A stretch of DNA of 64,000 nt from Lutjanus erythropterus (taxonomy: Eukaryota; Chordata; Actinopteri; Lutjaniformes; Lutjanidae). Positions 41,012-53,720 of this stretch are shown one piece after another (position 1 is the first letter of the stretch; every line of letters starts with the position of its first letter). The notes under the pieces are model-generated. The model was not told the DNA's origin. It was given only the letters and a program-made list of their open reading frames with translations, and ran no database searches. The position numbers and the translations under genes were made by a program. The stretch covers positions 25,343,564 to 25,407,563 of the forward strand of contig CM034595.1 of the NCBI GenBank assembly GCA_020091685.1, in the 5' to 3' direction.

Positions 41012-41040
<29 letters not shown>
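41003..41040 (+). repeat. (CA)n microsatellite
   Basis: About 18 CA units with one TC interruption. Confidence 0.95.
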
Positions 41041-41042
<2 letters not shown>

Positions 41043-42639
41043 GCACTCCAACACATGCATATATACATGCATGCACACAGTTCCAGGAAATGCTTTAATT
41101 AGGGCATGTGAGCCCATATAAATTCCCCCTTTTCAGACTTTGGGTCTTTCAGTTTCATGCAAACCGACTGAGTGGGTGGAAGGTGGGGAGAGAGAGACTG
41201 ATGGGGGAGGGATGATGGGAGATGAAAGAAGTTGGGTTTCTTTCTTTTTGGCCGTAATATTTCAGGGTGTCTCCCTTTTTTCTCAGCTTCTATTGATTCC
41301 ACCCCTCTGTGAAAACATCTAGTTATTACAAGAATATCACTCGAGTCTCTGTTCTTACTTTGAGTTTTGTTCATGAAAAGAGAGAAATTACGCCTCCGCA
41401 GGCAGACTTGTGTGTCACCCAATGCAAGAAATGGGGCTTCGCTTGTCGAGAAGACAGGGTTCATATGGGTGCCGGCGATCCTTGAAAAGTCGAACTGAAC
41501 ATGAATTTTAATGTCGTGATGTTTGCAAAGTCTGAAACGCTTGCTTGGCTTTTGGGTAAAGTGCTTGAACTTGTATTTGCATTACTTTCATAATAAATCA
41601 CTATCTGACTGAATAGCTCACTTTCTAGATAAAGAAATAAGATAAGTTTGAAAGAATCAGATTGTTTTTTCCCTTTCCTTTCTTTGCCAAGTCTGTGTGT
41701 GTGTGGCTAAGTGTCTGGATTATTGCATTGAAAACAAAAAAATAAGTGAAAAAAGTAAAAAAAAACTAATTTTGAGACAAAGACCAAAGCAATTCTTGAT
41801 CAGCCTCCTGTAAAATCTGCAAAAAGATACGTAGATTTTCACCACGTAATTGGAAATTTTTGATTAGGCTAACATTACATTAAAGTTGGCTATAATTTTG
41901 TTTAGTGGGCAAATTCACAGTCTAAATGAAAAAAGTCAATTTTCAGGAGGGATTGAGAGTGATACAGTATGGTAGTATTGGTATTGTATGTCAATTATGG
42001 CAGCCATTCTCAACCACCGTGCTGTGGACGACTGGTGGGCCTCAAAGCCAAGTGGTTAGATTAAGAAATTTCTTTAATTTGGGGGAAATTTACAAACTAC
42101 TGTTCTTTATACCAAAATGTGCTCAAGAATTCACAAGAATAAAAAACTTCCAATTAAATTGCATGATTTCAGTGACCATTTAAATTGCAATATTGTTATG
42201 CCAATGAAGATATATCATCAGACAGAGACAAGCATGTTGGCTGGCTAATGTTCCCTCGGATGAAGTGACACAAAATGGAGCACTTTTTTGGAAAATGGTC
42301 CTCAAAATATTTTTTAACCCCAGAAGTGGGTCTTAAGTTACAAATGTTCGAAAACCCCTAAACTACGGCAGATTCATTCATGGAGTATGCAGTGGAACAG
42401 CTAACGTTACCACAAAATGACATAGCTAACAATTTTAACTATAATATTGTTCCGTCCCACAACTGAAACCGTAGCAAACATTAAGCCAATGACTATCTAG
42501 CAAGTCAGTGGTTAACTTTGGTCATGCTTTACAAATAAATTAGAAATGTAAACTTCCGCTGAATTTACCCCCTTTAGTGTCGTGTCATCATCTCATATAA
42601 CTGGCCTTCTAGTTTAGACTAGTCTCACACAGCCACACC
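41041..42639. other. zbtb7b intron, nothing firmly assigned
   Basis: A possible hAT-like piece at 42,000-42,365 (CAGCCATTCTCAACCACCG ... TTCGAAAACCCCTAAAC). The rest is unassigned. Confidence 0.4.
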
Positions 42640-43040
42640 TCTTTCCAGAGCACTCAGCGCTGGAGAAAGGTCTGCTATGGCTTGTTCATATTTCTCTAAA
42701 CCAATCACTACCATCTTGGGCGGAGCTAAACCCAGGATGCAGTGACGATGATCCTGCCACATAGTGTCAGAGAGGAGCTTGTTTTAGTGCAACATTTGCA
42801 CATGGGGTGGCGAGCCCTGGCATTAAAATGTTAAATCACCGCAAAAGAAAAGGTAACAGCTGGTAGTTTGTTTATGTTCGTGTCATTAGTGAGCCAGGGG
42901 CCAGGGGCAGCCATTTTTAGTGTGTTGGTTCCTAGCTCGGAGGTAGTTGTTGTTTCCCAGGGACGCTGAAAATGCAGACAGCGGAGGCCAACTGAAACAA
43001 GCAACCTATGGCAGGCCACAGAGTACATCCGGTGAGTCAG
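42640..43040 (-). mobile_element. Repeat family A, copy in reverse orientation
   Basis: CCCAGGATGCAGTGACGATG, GCTTGTTTTAGTGCAACATT and GTTGTTGTTTCCCAGGGACG match the reverse complement of 11,650-11,945 block by block. The termini are not preserved as at 11,346/12,258. Confidence 0.7.
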
Positions 43041-44162
43041 ACTAGGTTTAGCCCATCATTAGATACAGGTAAAGCTGCAAAAATTTGATTGGAAATGAAG
43101 TTACTTGTCAAGTCACTGTTTGCAGTGACTCAGGTTAGACAGGTGACACATTTTGAAACATGAAACTTTGTTTTGTTTTTCTTTACTTTGCAACCGTTCT
43201 GTTGAAGGTTATCACGAAAGATCATTTTGGTTGCTCATAGCACAATAACATCTGATTTAATTTGAAAAAGAAGTGCAATAATAATTTTTAGTATGTATAA
43301 AGTATGTGTATAAATAGTGTGCGCATAAATAGGTAAGCCTAATTTACCACAGGTGTACGGTGCAGGAAAGGCTTGAAAATGCTTGAAAAGTGCTTGAATT
43401 TGACTTTGGAAAAGGGGGAGGGACTCTGAGAAGAATATATTTCAGTTGATGTTTGGTCCCATGAAGTCATGCCAATTATTTCACTGCCATAACTTATTGG
43501 TATAACAATTGGAAGTCCCCTCGGTATTCCTCTGACCTCTGTACACATTTTCACCATATATGGCAGTTGCTTCTCCACATTGAGGCAATAATGGCGCAGG
43601 GGTGACTACATGGTGTCCGTAATCCAGTCTGCTGCGACTACCGTTGAGTCTTGCCCCCACTCGATCTGTGTCAATAGAGGAAGTTCTCTATCAGCCATTT
43701 CCTCTTTTCAGTCATGAGTTTCTGTAGCATTTGACAGCCTCCCTCGCTCTCGACCACCAGCCAGCCTCGCAGCCCACGCCACCCAGTGCTAACCAGACAG
43801 CAGGTGGCCGTGACTCTTCTTCTTCTTCTTCTTGTAAAGAGTCAGAAGCCAGGCCTGAGAAAAAAAAGCTACCGGCTGAAGGAGTGATCATGATTCAGCT
43901 CTTCTAGTAACAGTGCAAATGTTTCTGTACACATTGAGCGGGCGGTTATCATAAATAGGTACAGTGAGACAACACTTCAGGGAAAGTGAGAATAAACACC
44001 CAAACACAAGGAGGCGAAGGGAGTCATTGTTGCTGAAACTGACCCCTTTCATGTGTGATGCTCAGAGGGGAACTCCAGCACCAAATCGAGGCTTTTTTTT
44101 CCAAAAGGCTTGTGTACCACCATCCTGTGTGGAGAATGAAATCACTTTTTCTTTTCTTTTGT
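43041..44162. other. zbtb7b intron, nothing assigned
   Basis: Includes a CTT repeat at 43,817-43,833. No recognised gene or repeat. Confidence 0.5.
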
Positions 44163-44990
44163 TAAAGGGATGGTTTGGATTATTTAAAGTGGGGTTTGTA
44201 TGAGGTTCTTATCGACAGTCGGTGTAATAAATAGAGTAGATTGACGTGCCCTCGGTTTGGAGAAGCAGGAGGATTACCAGTGCAGTTAAGCAATGTACTG
44301 CTGTGGATGGGGTGAGCAACAAAATATTATTTTAGCCATTTTTTTTTTTTTAAAAAGGTTCACCTAAAAAACACAAATTTAAGTGTATGCTCTTTTTATA
44401 TGTTTTATAATTTATATTTTCGCCACTTTGCTTCACCGTCAGACAGCCTTTTCTGACGGGAAACTGCCGTTATAGAGGTCAAATATTGCTTTCTCCAAAC
44501 CAACCAAACTCCATAGGTGAAATCGGTAATTTTACCTCACAGAAAATGCGAGTTTCCTCTCTGTCACTGCCTCCATCTGTTAGTTAGTTTGTGTTATTGT
44601 GTGACTTTGGTGTTTTAAAAGGATCATTTGGATTCACTGAAGTCACACAGTAACGCAAACAAACCAACCAATCAGGGCAGCGGTAGACCAGCAACTCCCG
44701 TGTTCTGCAAGGAAAAATGACTGATTTCACCTCTGGAGTTTGGTTTGTTTGGAGGGGGTGATATTTGTCTTCTTAACAGTGGTTTCTCACCAGAAACGGT
44801 TGTCTGGCAGCAAAGGAAAGCGATGAAAATATTCTAAAAACAGTGTACACTTAAACTGGTACTGATTTAGGTGCCTCTCTGTGTTTCTTCAAACTGGAGG
44901 CATGCCGACTGCCATCTACGGAAGGTAATACTTTCACTCCTGATAAGTGTCTCATACAACCTCACAACAAATAATAATCTCAGAAAAAAA
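44163..44990 (+). mobile_element. Foldback MITE with long inverted repeats, second type
   Basis: The left TGTATGAGGTTCTTATC pairs with the right GATAAGTGTCTCATACAACC. Further inside, CTCCAAACCAACCAAACTCC with ATAGGTGAAATCGG (about 44,495-44,528) pairs with TGATTTCACCTCTGGAGTTT and GGTTTGTTTGGAG (about 44,719-44,755), and GAAACTGCCGTTA with TAACAGTGGTTTC. About 830 bp, symmetrical, no transposase. Confidence 0.75.
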
Positions 44991-45855
44991 ACATTATTAT
45001 TGTTGTTCATATTGTCTTCTTTCTATTCTCCACAAGAGATGATCATCAAACCTCCAGACTGTGAAAGAGAAAATCATGATTCTGCAATGATGAGACGTCC
45101 ATCACTCAGTTTAACCTCATATCTGTCATTGTTTCTGCACGTACGCAGTTGTTTAGTTCCTGACTTTTTCAACACCACAGTAGTGGGTGATGCACTTGTG
45201 CACTGCTGGACCGCAAGTCATGTCCTGCCCTGAGGTTTTTCTCAAGTTCTGATATAATTTGTGGATCATTCTTACAGTAAAAACAAACGGTCTCCTCCTC
45301 CTTTCTGTATCACTACCATGCTGTTAGGCTGTTTTGTCAGGAAGGTGACACATCTTTCACTTACATCCTCTAATTGGCTTTTTACTTCTCTCTGCTGCTA
45401 CAGACCTGAATATTTGTATTTTTCTGCTGGAGTTTTAGCCTGATTTCTGTGTCAGTTTGTCCTCCATTTATCTCTCCATCTCCTCTAGTGGTGGACCATC
45501 TTTACTTAGTACAGGAAGAGGAAACTGATCAGGATCAGTTAGTTTTGCGACATTTTTCTCTCTGTTATGTGTGTTTGTGTGCGTGTGTGTGTCCAGTGCT
45601 TTTGCAATATCTTCCTCTAAAATGAGAGGTCATTTGTGTGGGAGAGCAGCAGTTGTTGAGACCCTCCCAGTGGTGTGGCAACAGAATTTAATGTAAGACT
45701 CACAAGCATGTGCACAGTAACAACATTCAGTATTGGTAGGTTTTTCCAAACTCGTATTCTTATCATCAGATGTGTGCAGACTGAAACACAAATTTCAAAA
45801 ACCGTTTTTGTTGTTTTCTGCAGCCTCCATCATGTTTTTTCTTTGGTTGAAAACG
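44991..45855. other. zbtb7b intron, nothing assigned
   Basis: No recognised element. Frames at 44,871-45,443 lack domains and overlap a transposon arm. Confidence 0.5.
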
Positions 45856-45860
45856 TTGCA

Positions 45861-46822
45861 CTCATTGGGCCTCATACAAGAACGACTTGTACAAACAGAT
45901 TTGTTCTTAAGTGGCGTGTACAAGTTACTTAGGAGGACTTGTTCACGAATTTTCTCGTATTTTGAATTTTCTCTCGGGTACGAACACAATGTACGAGTGG
46001 TCCAGACCTGTCATAGAGTCATGTACAGTCAGTTATCCAAACTTTTTCACTAACGACTGTATATTTCATTAGTTTGAAGACGTTTTTTGTTTGAAAAATA
46101 AATTACACTTCATGATTATGTCGGCATTATCCTACTTACTGCATTTCAAATAATAATATAATTGTAAATTTAGATATAAATGATCATTAATGTAATGATC
46201 TATTATGAAGTTGATGTCCAGGCGAACCTCCTCACTTATTCTGTCCTCTGTCTCTGTGATGGAAACTTCTCCTTGACTCCTTCCTCCTACTGCTGTCATC
46301 GATTACCCCTCTCTGTGGCGAGGTATTTTTCTTTTTCCTTTGAAGCCATTTTCATATCAGGGCATGTCCTCTTTATTTCAGTGTCAGTCTGACCCTCAGG
46401 TGACATGGCATTAACAGCACTTGGTTCTTCCTGTTTCTTTGCCGTAGCACATCTCTTAATTCCACGGTTGACGTTGTTAAAATTGCAGATTTTCCTTTAT
46501 GGATCTCTGAAAGCAGGACGTCAATCTCCAATTTTTTCTTTTTACTCTTTGATGCCATCTTCATGAATGAACACTTCCTGGCCTATGGGGCAGGAAGTGC
46601 AGCCTTATATGGTATTTTTGGGGTGTTAATTATCCTAATTTCTAATTATCATGCATGTGCACTCAAATATGCACCAGCGGATCATTGACATAGTTATCTG
46701 AAGTTACGAGTGTTTGTTGATTCGAATGTGGCATGTTTGTATGAGCCCTTCATATGAAAAAAAAAAAACTAAGAGAAATTTAAGATAAGAATATGAAAAT
46801 GTTCTTGCATGAGGCCCAGTGT
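45861..46822 (-). mobile_element. Harbinger-like non-autonomous element
   Basis: Ends CATTGGGCCTCATACAAGAA and TTCTTGCATGAGGCCCAGTG are inverted complements (GGGCCTCAT core). About 960 bp. It carries a short minus-strand frame (46,373-46,564) that looks like a remnant of the Myb/SANT-type protein of Harbinger transposons. The superfamily call rests on the terminus style and that remnant. Confidence 0.6.
46373..46564 (-). pseudogene. Myb/trihelix-like ORF remnant inside the Harbinger-like element
   Basis: Sixty-three residues, beginning MKMASKSKKKKLEIDVLLSE then IHKGKSAILTTSTVE. The basic start followed by LEIDVLLSEI resembles helix 1 of the Myb/SANT-like DNA-binding proteins (NAIF1-like) encoded by Harbinger elements. 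Helices 2 and 3 are not recognisable. Probably decayed. Confidence 0.35.
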
Positions 46823-46849
46823 TTTGCATGCATGGATGTGCATGACTTA

Positions 46850-47240
46850 CACAAGGAACTTTAATGTTGTGTTGGAGGACCCTGTGGACAAAAGCAGTGG
46901 TGTTTCTACCTTAATAACCATAAAATATAACACCAAAAGTAAAATTATCTACATAAAAATGTCCTCTTCCTCCTTTTTAACTAACTAATGTACTACTCAG
47001 TGTAACTTTGCCTGGGAAAAATGTAAACACAGACTCTTCCGATTTGCACACTGTAAATCGTAAATCATCTGATTCCAAGGAGAATCCGACCCGGTGGCAG
47101 GCGTTAAGAACAACTATATAGAAATAGCCAAACTTCTTGCTGCTGGCCTCATTTTCTTATCTAGGTCATATAGAGGCATTAGTATTAAATTCAGACTGTT
47201 ACCAGTTAAAGACTTCTTGCAGCACATTTAAATCCATTAC
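46850..47240 (+). repeat. Dispersed repeat family B, copy 3
   Basis: Starts TTACACAAGGAACTTTAATG; contains GGACCCTGTGGACAAAAGCAG, GAATCCGACCCGGTGGCAGG and AACTATATAGAAATAGCC. It lies about 30 bp after the Harbinger-like terminus. The longest copy of the family here. Confidence 0.7.
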
Positions 47241-48170
47241 ACTCAGAAACTATATGCACCACACTATAAATACACATCATTTGTTTTACATCCCACTCAA
47301 CCCCTGGTCTACGCGTCTCCAAAACCATCCTGATTTTCCCAACACCACAGCTAAGGGCAAATAAGAATGAGGAAAACGATATGCTAAGGGTTGTATCTTC
47401 CAATCATTTCTGTACCCACACGGACAGAGCAGTACACCCACAGGAATCTACACATCCACGTGCAAACACGTACATTCATAGATTTACAAGGAGAACAAAC
47501 CTTAAACATTTTTTGCTCAAGCTACTTTTGTGACATTTATTATATTTAGTAGGGGCTGACCAAAATTCAACATTTCTTCAGAATTGGTGTTTTTTTTATG
47601 TGATTGCCAAGATGATAAATGAATTTAAAAACGCCGTACTTTGGCACTGATGCATTCTGTGGTCTCACTCACAACATTATATAATTTGTTACACATCACT
47701 AGTTTTACTTCTTATTATTTATTTACTTTGTATAAGATCGGGAGCTATTTTGTTTATGTATTTATTAAAAGTGTAAGTTATAGTTTTTGTTTTAAGATAA
47801 TGCCGTATTTCAACAAAGATTTATTTTTTATGAAAAATGTAAATTCCCATTCAATGTTTTTTTTTTTTTGCTTGTTTGTTTTTCCTTTAGTTTTAATATT
47901 TTCCTACTTTGTAGATTAATACTGGAGACATCAAAACTATGGAAAATGGACTTACATGCAATTATGTAGTAAGCACAAATTGTGAAAACAAGGCAATATA
48001 TGTTTTTACTTTTTAAGAATCTAAAATATAAAAGACACACACACTGGCAAACAAAGATTTAAAAAGACTGTTGTTATTAAATCTTTGATTACAAGTACAT
48101 AAGATGTGTGAGAGTCTTTTTGCTTTTTATTGTGGACCCATAGTCTTCTCCCACACACCTGTGTGTTTTT
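47241..48170. other. zbtb7b intron, nothing assigned
   Basis: AT-rich. A poly(T) run at about 47,860. No gene seen. Confidence 0.5.
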
Positions 48171-48179
48171 TGATTTGAT

Positions 48180-48245
48180 ATTTTAGATTCTTAAAAGTAG
48201 CCACCTTTTGCTTTGATGACAGCTTTGCACACTGTTCACTGCTCT
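48180..48245 (+). mobile_element. Tc1/mariner-like terminal fragment
   Basis: TAGATTCTTAAAAGTAGCCA then CCTTTTGCTTTGATGACAGC and TTTGCACACTGTTC match a sequence I recognise from fish Tc1/mariner elements. Fragment only. Confidence 0.45.
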
Positions 48246-48259
48246 GAACCATTTCTTTT

Positions 48260-48438
48260 TCTAAAATATGTTTTGGGACTTTTAATTTATAGGACAGCTG
48301 AAGATATGACAGGGATTGGGAGTGGGGATGACATGAAGCAAAGGGTTTTGAAGGCAGGAGTCAAACTCACAGCTACTGCAGAGGACTCACAGCCTCAGTA
48401 CATGGAGCAAACGCTCTACCAACATATCAGTCAACCCC
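48260..48438 (-). mobile_element. tRNA-derived SINE
   Basis: On the minus strand GTTGACTGATATGTTGGTAG then AGCGTTTGCTCC gives an A box and GTGAGTTTGACTCCTGCC a B box. The tRNA-like head is followed by a CATGTCATCCCC body and a CAGCTGTCCTATAAATTAAA tail, a very common teleost SINE layout. It has mutated boxes and no intact cloverleaf that I can draw, so it is not annotated as a tRNA gene. Confidence 0.65.
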
Positions 48439-49480
48439 CAATACTTAGAGTTGCAGATTCATTTTTGCAGCTGCAATTTGCCGTGCTTTTGTGACAGACT
48501 GTTGTTTTCGACTGCATGTATTGTTACATAGTTTATACAATCCCATAAAATAATGTTGTGGCCTCACAAAGGAATTTATAGTAACGAGTAATGATAGAGC
48601 ATTTAGAGTTTAATTAAATTATATTGTTAGTTGTTCACAGTTGTTCACTAGTTCCAACTGTAGATAGATGCACACATATAAACAGTTATATACAAACTTG
48701 GAAAAACTGAGAAATAAATGATAAAAAATATAAACATAACATAAAAACTAGACTTGACTTTGCAGCTACTTACACAACACACACATATGTATGTATAAAT
48801 ACAAGAATATGGCCTTTGATATCACCATATACACAATAAAGTACATTAAAGGAACAGTGCAGCTAAATTCTTAATTGTTTTTGGTGTCTATTAGACAAAA
48901 AAAGCTGAATGCTCCTTCAAATACTGATTTTAGAAAATTATTTGAACATACAAACAATGTGTTAATATTACTGGTTTCTTAGCTCAGATTTTGAATCTGA
49001 TACTGGGCTCAATGGAAAGTCTGACTAACAATTGACTTTCATGTTGTGAATGAACATTTCTGTTGTACTGTACTATGAATATTCTCCAAGCTTGTGTTTA
49101 ATCAAGAAATGTATTTAAAAAGTGTTTTGCTCAAGATTTTGACCCGAGTTCCTGCGCTTGATGCTCTACTCCACTGCACAGTTGATTTGTTTGCAGCATA
49201 GGCCAACAGGTTCAAACGCCCCCGCTGAGTTACAGCATGTGCACCGATAAATTACTGCATGCATGACTGTAATAACACTTTGTCACCCCTGCATTGTTTT
49301 CATTACAGTTTTTTTTTTCACGTACAGTGTAATCAGGGGAAATGTTCGTCAACTTCATTAACTCAAATGAGCTCATCAGACACAAACGTCATTAAAACCA
49401 CACATACAAAAACACATGCTCTTGCATATTAATTGACGCAGAGTGCAGTGTGTGAGCCCACACACCTTGAAGCTTCGGCG
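48439..49480. other. zbtb7b intron, nothing assigned
   Basis: AT-rich, with no recognised element. Confidence 0.5.
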
Positions 49481-49484
49481 TTCT

Positions 49485-49493
49485 CACACACAC

Positions 49494-49530
<37 letters not shown>
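49485..49530 (+). repeat. (CA)n microsatellite
   Basis: About 22 CA units with one GC interruption. A second, interrupted CA tract is at 49,711-49,750. Confidence 0.95.
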
Positions 49531-49532
<2 letters not shown>

Positions 49533-49750
49533 GTTTTGGGGGTAGAAACTGCTGACCAGATAAAGAGCACAGAGAGAATAAAGTGTGAAACCACTCCGTC
49601 AGCAGGCCTCCTCTCTCACATCTGTGTGTGTTCTCCATCTTAGGGTGAAACTCCCTTCTGGTGATGCTAATGATAGAGATGGCTGCTACCACATCTCTCC
49701 CTCAGACATCTGCACACACACACACACACCCACACACAGACACACACACC

Positions 49751-51440
49751 TGCAAGGACTCTCTTGCTACTTCCTGTGGCTGCGTGCATGTGTTCACCTC
49801 TTGCTCTGTTTATCTCCCAGTCGTCATGTCACTGCTCCTCTCCCTTCTCTTCTCTTTCTGTCTCCCCCTTCCTCCTCTACCCTTGTAACTTAACTCTGTC
49901 TACTCCTGTTTCATGTCTCCTCCTCGCTGCAAACACAGATTGTTCAAGGCCGGGACTAGATTTTCCTGTCTTAAACCTCTCCCCTCTCATCCCGTGCTTT
50001 ATCTTTCAAAGTATCTCGACACCCACTCCCCATTCACTCACTCACTCTCATGTGTTTCTCCTCCCCCATACCCTCCTTTTTCTGGTGTGATTTCTAAGAA
50101 CATGTGTGTTTTTAGAAAACATACCTCCCTCATGTTCCTTTTGTTGTCTCTTCTCAAATCTCATACCGTTTTCCTCTTTCCGACCTCAGATTGATTTCTT
50201 TTCCTGCTCCTGCTGCTTTCTCCTTTCTTCACAACTGTAAACGCAGCAGAAATGTTGCACATTACACTTACTTCAGAAAAAATAAGCACTTAAAATGCAT
50301 CCATCTTGCTTCATTTCCATATGAAATCATTTTATATTAAATTATCAGTTTCACACAAAGTAACCTTAAGAAGATGTACAGAACAAATTACTTTACATCG
50401 TAAAAGAGAAAAGTACAGGTAGAGGACGGAGTGAATGATAATTGGAATACAGATAAAATAAAGATAGAATAAAAGAATAAAAAAATGTAAAAAATAATAT
50501 AAAATTAAGCCAGCTACGCACTCAGTTTACACCAACAATAGACACTATAGACATATATGTATATATGAACAGATACATGAATAATTATGCAGGATAACTG
50601 CACACATGTTGTGATACACGTATAGTGTGGAACATTATATTAAGAGAAAATAATATTCATCTGCACAGAGAAACAGATTGGATTACACAGAATACAAGCA
50701 ACCATAAGAGTTACAAGGAAATCTTTAATCGACCTACTTGAAAAACGTAAAGCCAAGTGAGCAAAATTAACAGAAACATACGGGTGTGTTTAATTAAATA
50801 TCAACAGAGAAACAGTGGAATTAATCACAACATACAAATACTTTGGAATTGAAATAGAAACAATAAAAACATCGAGGACTGTTCCACTTCAAAAAATCTG
50901 TAAACTGTAACAGAGAATGTACTTTTTACACAGATTTTATGATTTTAATGTAAGCAGTCAGGTTTTACAAATGCTTTACACATCACCGCCGCAGAGTGTT
51001 GTTTCTTTTGATTTTGTCCGTGTGTTTGGTAACGTGCGAAAAGAACCAAGCCGGGCTTATATTAAATAAAATTAAAAGATTATATATTATTCTATATTTT
51101 AAAGGATACACATCCCCTTCAATCCAAATGATTTCCTCAAGCCACTGACGTGATCAAATGTGTTCCATTAAGATTAGGTTGTGGTCTTACTGTATATGTA
51201 TATATACTGTCTGGAGGGCTGGACCAAATCAGTTTTCCCATGTGGGATCTGAAATATCAATATAAAAAAAAAGTTAATAGGTTAATGTAACCTAAGATGT
51301 ATAACATAAAATATCACACAGGAATTTGGGGCGTAAATTCTGTCTTTTCCTAAAATTATGATAAAATAATATTATTCTCTGCTGTCATTTAACTGTTCAA
51401 AATGTATAAAATGTCAATTAATTCCTTAAAATTGTATCGT
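49751..51440. other. zbtb7b intron, nothing assigned
   Basis: A pyrimidine-rich stretch (CTCC/TCTC) at 49,795-50,215 produces several spurious open frames. 50,280-51,440 is AT-rich without recognisable features. Confidence 0.5.
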
Positions 51441-51444
51441 GAAT

Positions 51445-51770
51445 AGAGCTGCAACAGTTAGTCGGTTTGTCAATTTGCCGATCGAAAGAAAAAAAAAGGC
51501 AACCAATGATTAATAACTGATGAATGTTTCAGGCATTCGTCAAGAAAACATCAAATGTCTTAAATGTGAGCATTTGTTGCTGCTTTTCTTTGCATTTATG
51601 ATAATAGAAGAAGAGTCTTTGGAGTTTGGGCTGTTGTTTGGACAAAAGAAGCAATTTGAAGGCGTCATTTTGGGCTCCTTGAAAGCGTGATGAGAATTTT
51701 TGACATTTTATAGAATAGAATTTATTATTTGTAAAAATAATTGGCAGATTAACTGATAATCATTAGATGC
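51445..51770 (+). repeat. Dispersed repeat family C, copy 3
   Basis: AGAGCTGCAACAGTTAGTCG at the left and GATAATCATTAGATGCAGTG at the right, with the TCGTCAAGAAAACATCAAATG interior. The complete-looking copy of the family. Confidence 0.6.
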
Positions 51771-51814
51771 AGTGCTACTTGTTAGCAAATATCCTCTAAA
51801 AAGCCCCTATAGAC

Positions 51815-52006
51815 TTTCTTCACAGCAGCCATTTTGACAAAGTAAAGTAAACACAGATACTAATTAAATTTCAGTACCATTCATGTGCATGTATGCATGT
51901 TGGCTCACTGAAAAGTCTCTGTTACACTAAATGGAACTTGTCCTTAATTTCATTAATTAAACCTGTTTACCTGCTGTTTCATATCAATATGGCTGCCATG
52001 AAACAA
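51815..52006 (+). mobile_element. Small MITE, family E copy 2
   Basis: CTTCACAGCAGCCATTTTGA at the left and CAATATGGCTGCCATGAAA at the right form the inverted ends. Compare 15,626-15,868. Confidence 0.65.
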
Positions 52007-52398
52007 TCTTAATTACTAAGTTTAAAAAGTTTATTGTTTATTATTGGGATATTTGATGTCAGTGTTGCCGAGCTCTCACCAAGAGAGGTTCATTTCTGCA
52101 AAAAAAAAAACTGTTTTGTTGACATTAACTTCAGGCTAGAAGATGGTGGTGGATATATTACGGGGCAGAGCAGCGAATATGTACACCCAAATGTCTTGTC
52201 CCATGTGTTGATAAGCTGATAATCCTCCTGCAGATTCACATTGGTGTTTAGGTCTGGCATGCAAACTGGCTGCTGTTATAGCTCACAGTGGAGAGTTTGT
52301 GGTGTGGTAGGGCGAGGGGATAAGGGCCTCTGCTCTGCCAGCCAAATGAATAATGTAATGTGTTCTTGGAACTAAGGCCACAATGTGCGCATGCGTTC

Positions 52399-52428
52399 AC
52401 ACACACACACACACACTCACACACACAC
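52399..52428 (+). repeat. Short (CA)n microsatellite
   Basis: About 14 CA units with one TC break. Confidence 0.9.
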
Positions 52429-52859
52429 CGTAATGCCCCAGTTACAGTAAGAACAGAGAAGGGCTAAGCTGCAGTGTCTTTCTCGTGAATTTAAGACAGA
52501 ACAAACTTCTGCTGAGTAACGTCCCTCACTGGACTTCTCTTTTTTTTTTTTTTTTTTTTGAGAAATTCCCCTCTACATCCACTCATGGCAGGGTGCAATC
52601 ACTCTAATTATCATGATGGTGTCTCAAGTCTTGTCTCTGACAAATTCAAATGCTGATTCAAATTCTCCCTGGTTGCGTCTGTTTTTATATCTCCTGGTGG
52701 GATGCAAATGTTCAGTCCGAAGGGGACTGTTGGGACGCAGGGCGAGTGCACGGTGTTTTATCTCCTGGCAGAGTTGAACTGTATTATTAGAAGACCTGGA
52801 TGTGTAGCCAGTATTCTTGGGTGTATTTGTTGCTGGGTTTTTTTTCCAATCGCTAACAT

Positions 52860-53720
52860 GCATTGGTCAAAACTGAAGTCACATTGTCAAAACTCTTCAC
52901 ACAGTCGGGGAAACAGAAGCCCGTGTGGACCAAACTGTGAATCATTTTCCATTCCTTTCACACAGAATTCATTCATTGACCACATTTCCCACAATCCAAG
53001 AACTCTTTTCTCATTCACACTTCACCACCTGCAAAACACTTTATATTTGCAGCACATTTTTCAAATGCTAACACACTGTTTTCAAAACTGTTAGAAATAC
53101 ATTCAAACAGAATGATGAAATTTGTGCATTTCTGCTGTAGCTATATTGACTTGTCTGTATGTATAATAGAATGAAATCATCATACAGCTGTTTGCAAATT
53201 CAGCTGAAAACCCTGACGTCTTGTTACCAAACAGACAAAAGGACTGTACAGTATGAGTGATTTTTTTTTTCTTGTAAATACATTATCATCGCAGCCCTGG
53301 AATTTAAGAGATTTGTTGTTTGTTTGTTTGTTTCAACTTTCTATTTTTTACAAGTAAATTACTATATGCAAAGGTATTGACAAAATAAAGATTACTGAAG
53401 CAAAGTACTACATTTCATTCTTGTTGCATATACTATGATACCATCAATATAAGTTATTCTATGGCACTAAGTATAGTAATACTAAGATAAAAGTTATTCA
53501 TTTATGTAATGATGTCTGTTCTTAGTGTTTTTTTTAAGTCAGTGTGTTATGACTGATAACGTTTGCTTTCTAAGTGAGAATTGTCGCCTTTGTTTCAGCT
53601 GAATGAGCTGATTTTGAGACATGTATGAAGTGTTTTGGTGGTTTGCTGGTGACATTAATTGTTTGGCCAAAACACATGACAAAAGTAAGGCAGAACTGTT
53701 ATGAAGCATTTTGAAAAAAG
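52860..53720. other. zbtb7b intron, possible dispersed element
   Basis: GGTCAAAACTGAAGTCACAT, then TGCTAACACACTGTTTTCAA and AACTGTTAGAAATACATTC, look like part of a repeat I associate with teleost DNA elements. Ends not defined. (TTTG)n at 53,314-53,333. Confidence 0.3.

Noticed and set aside
48355..48438. tRNA gene on the - strand
   Set aside because: A- and B-box-like sequence is present, but the stems are mutated and a SINE body and tail follow; a retroposon, not a tRNA gene.
49764..50194. Several overlapping Ser/Leu/Pro-rich frames on + strand
   Set aside because: A pyrimidine-rich tract keeps several phases open; no splice sites or domains support a gene.
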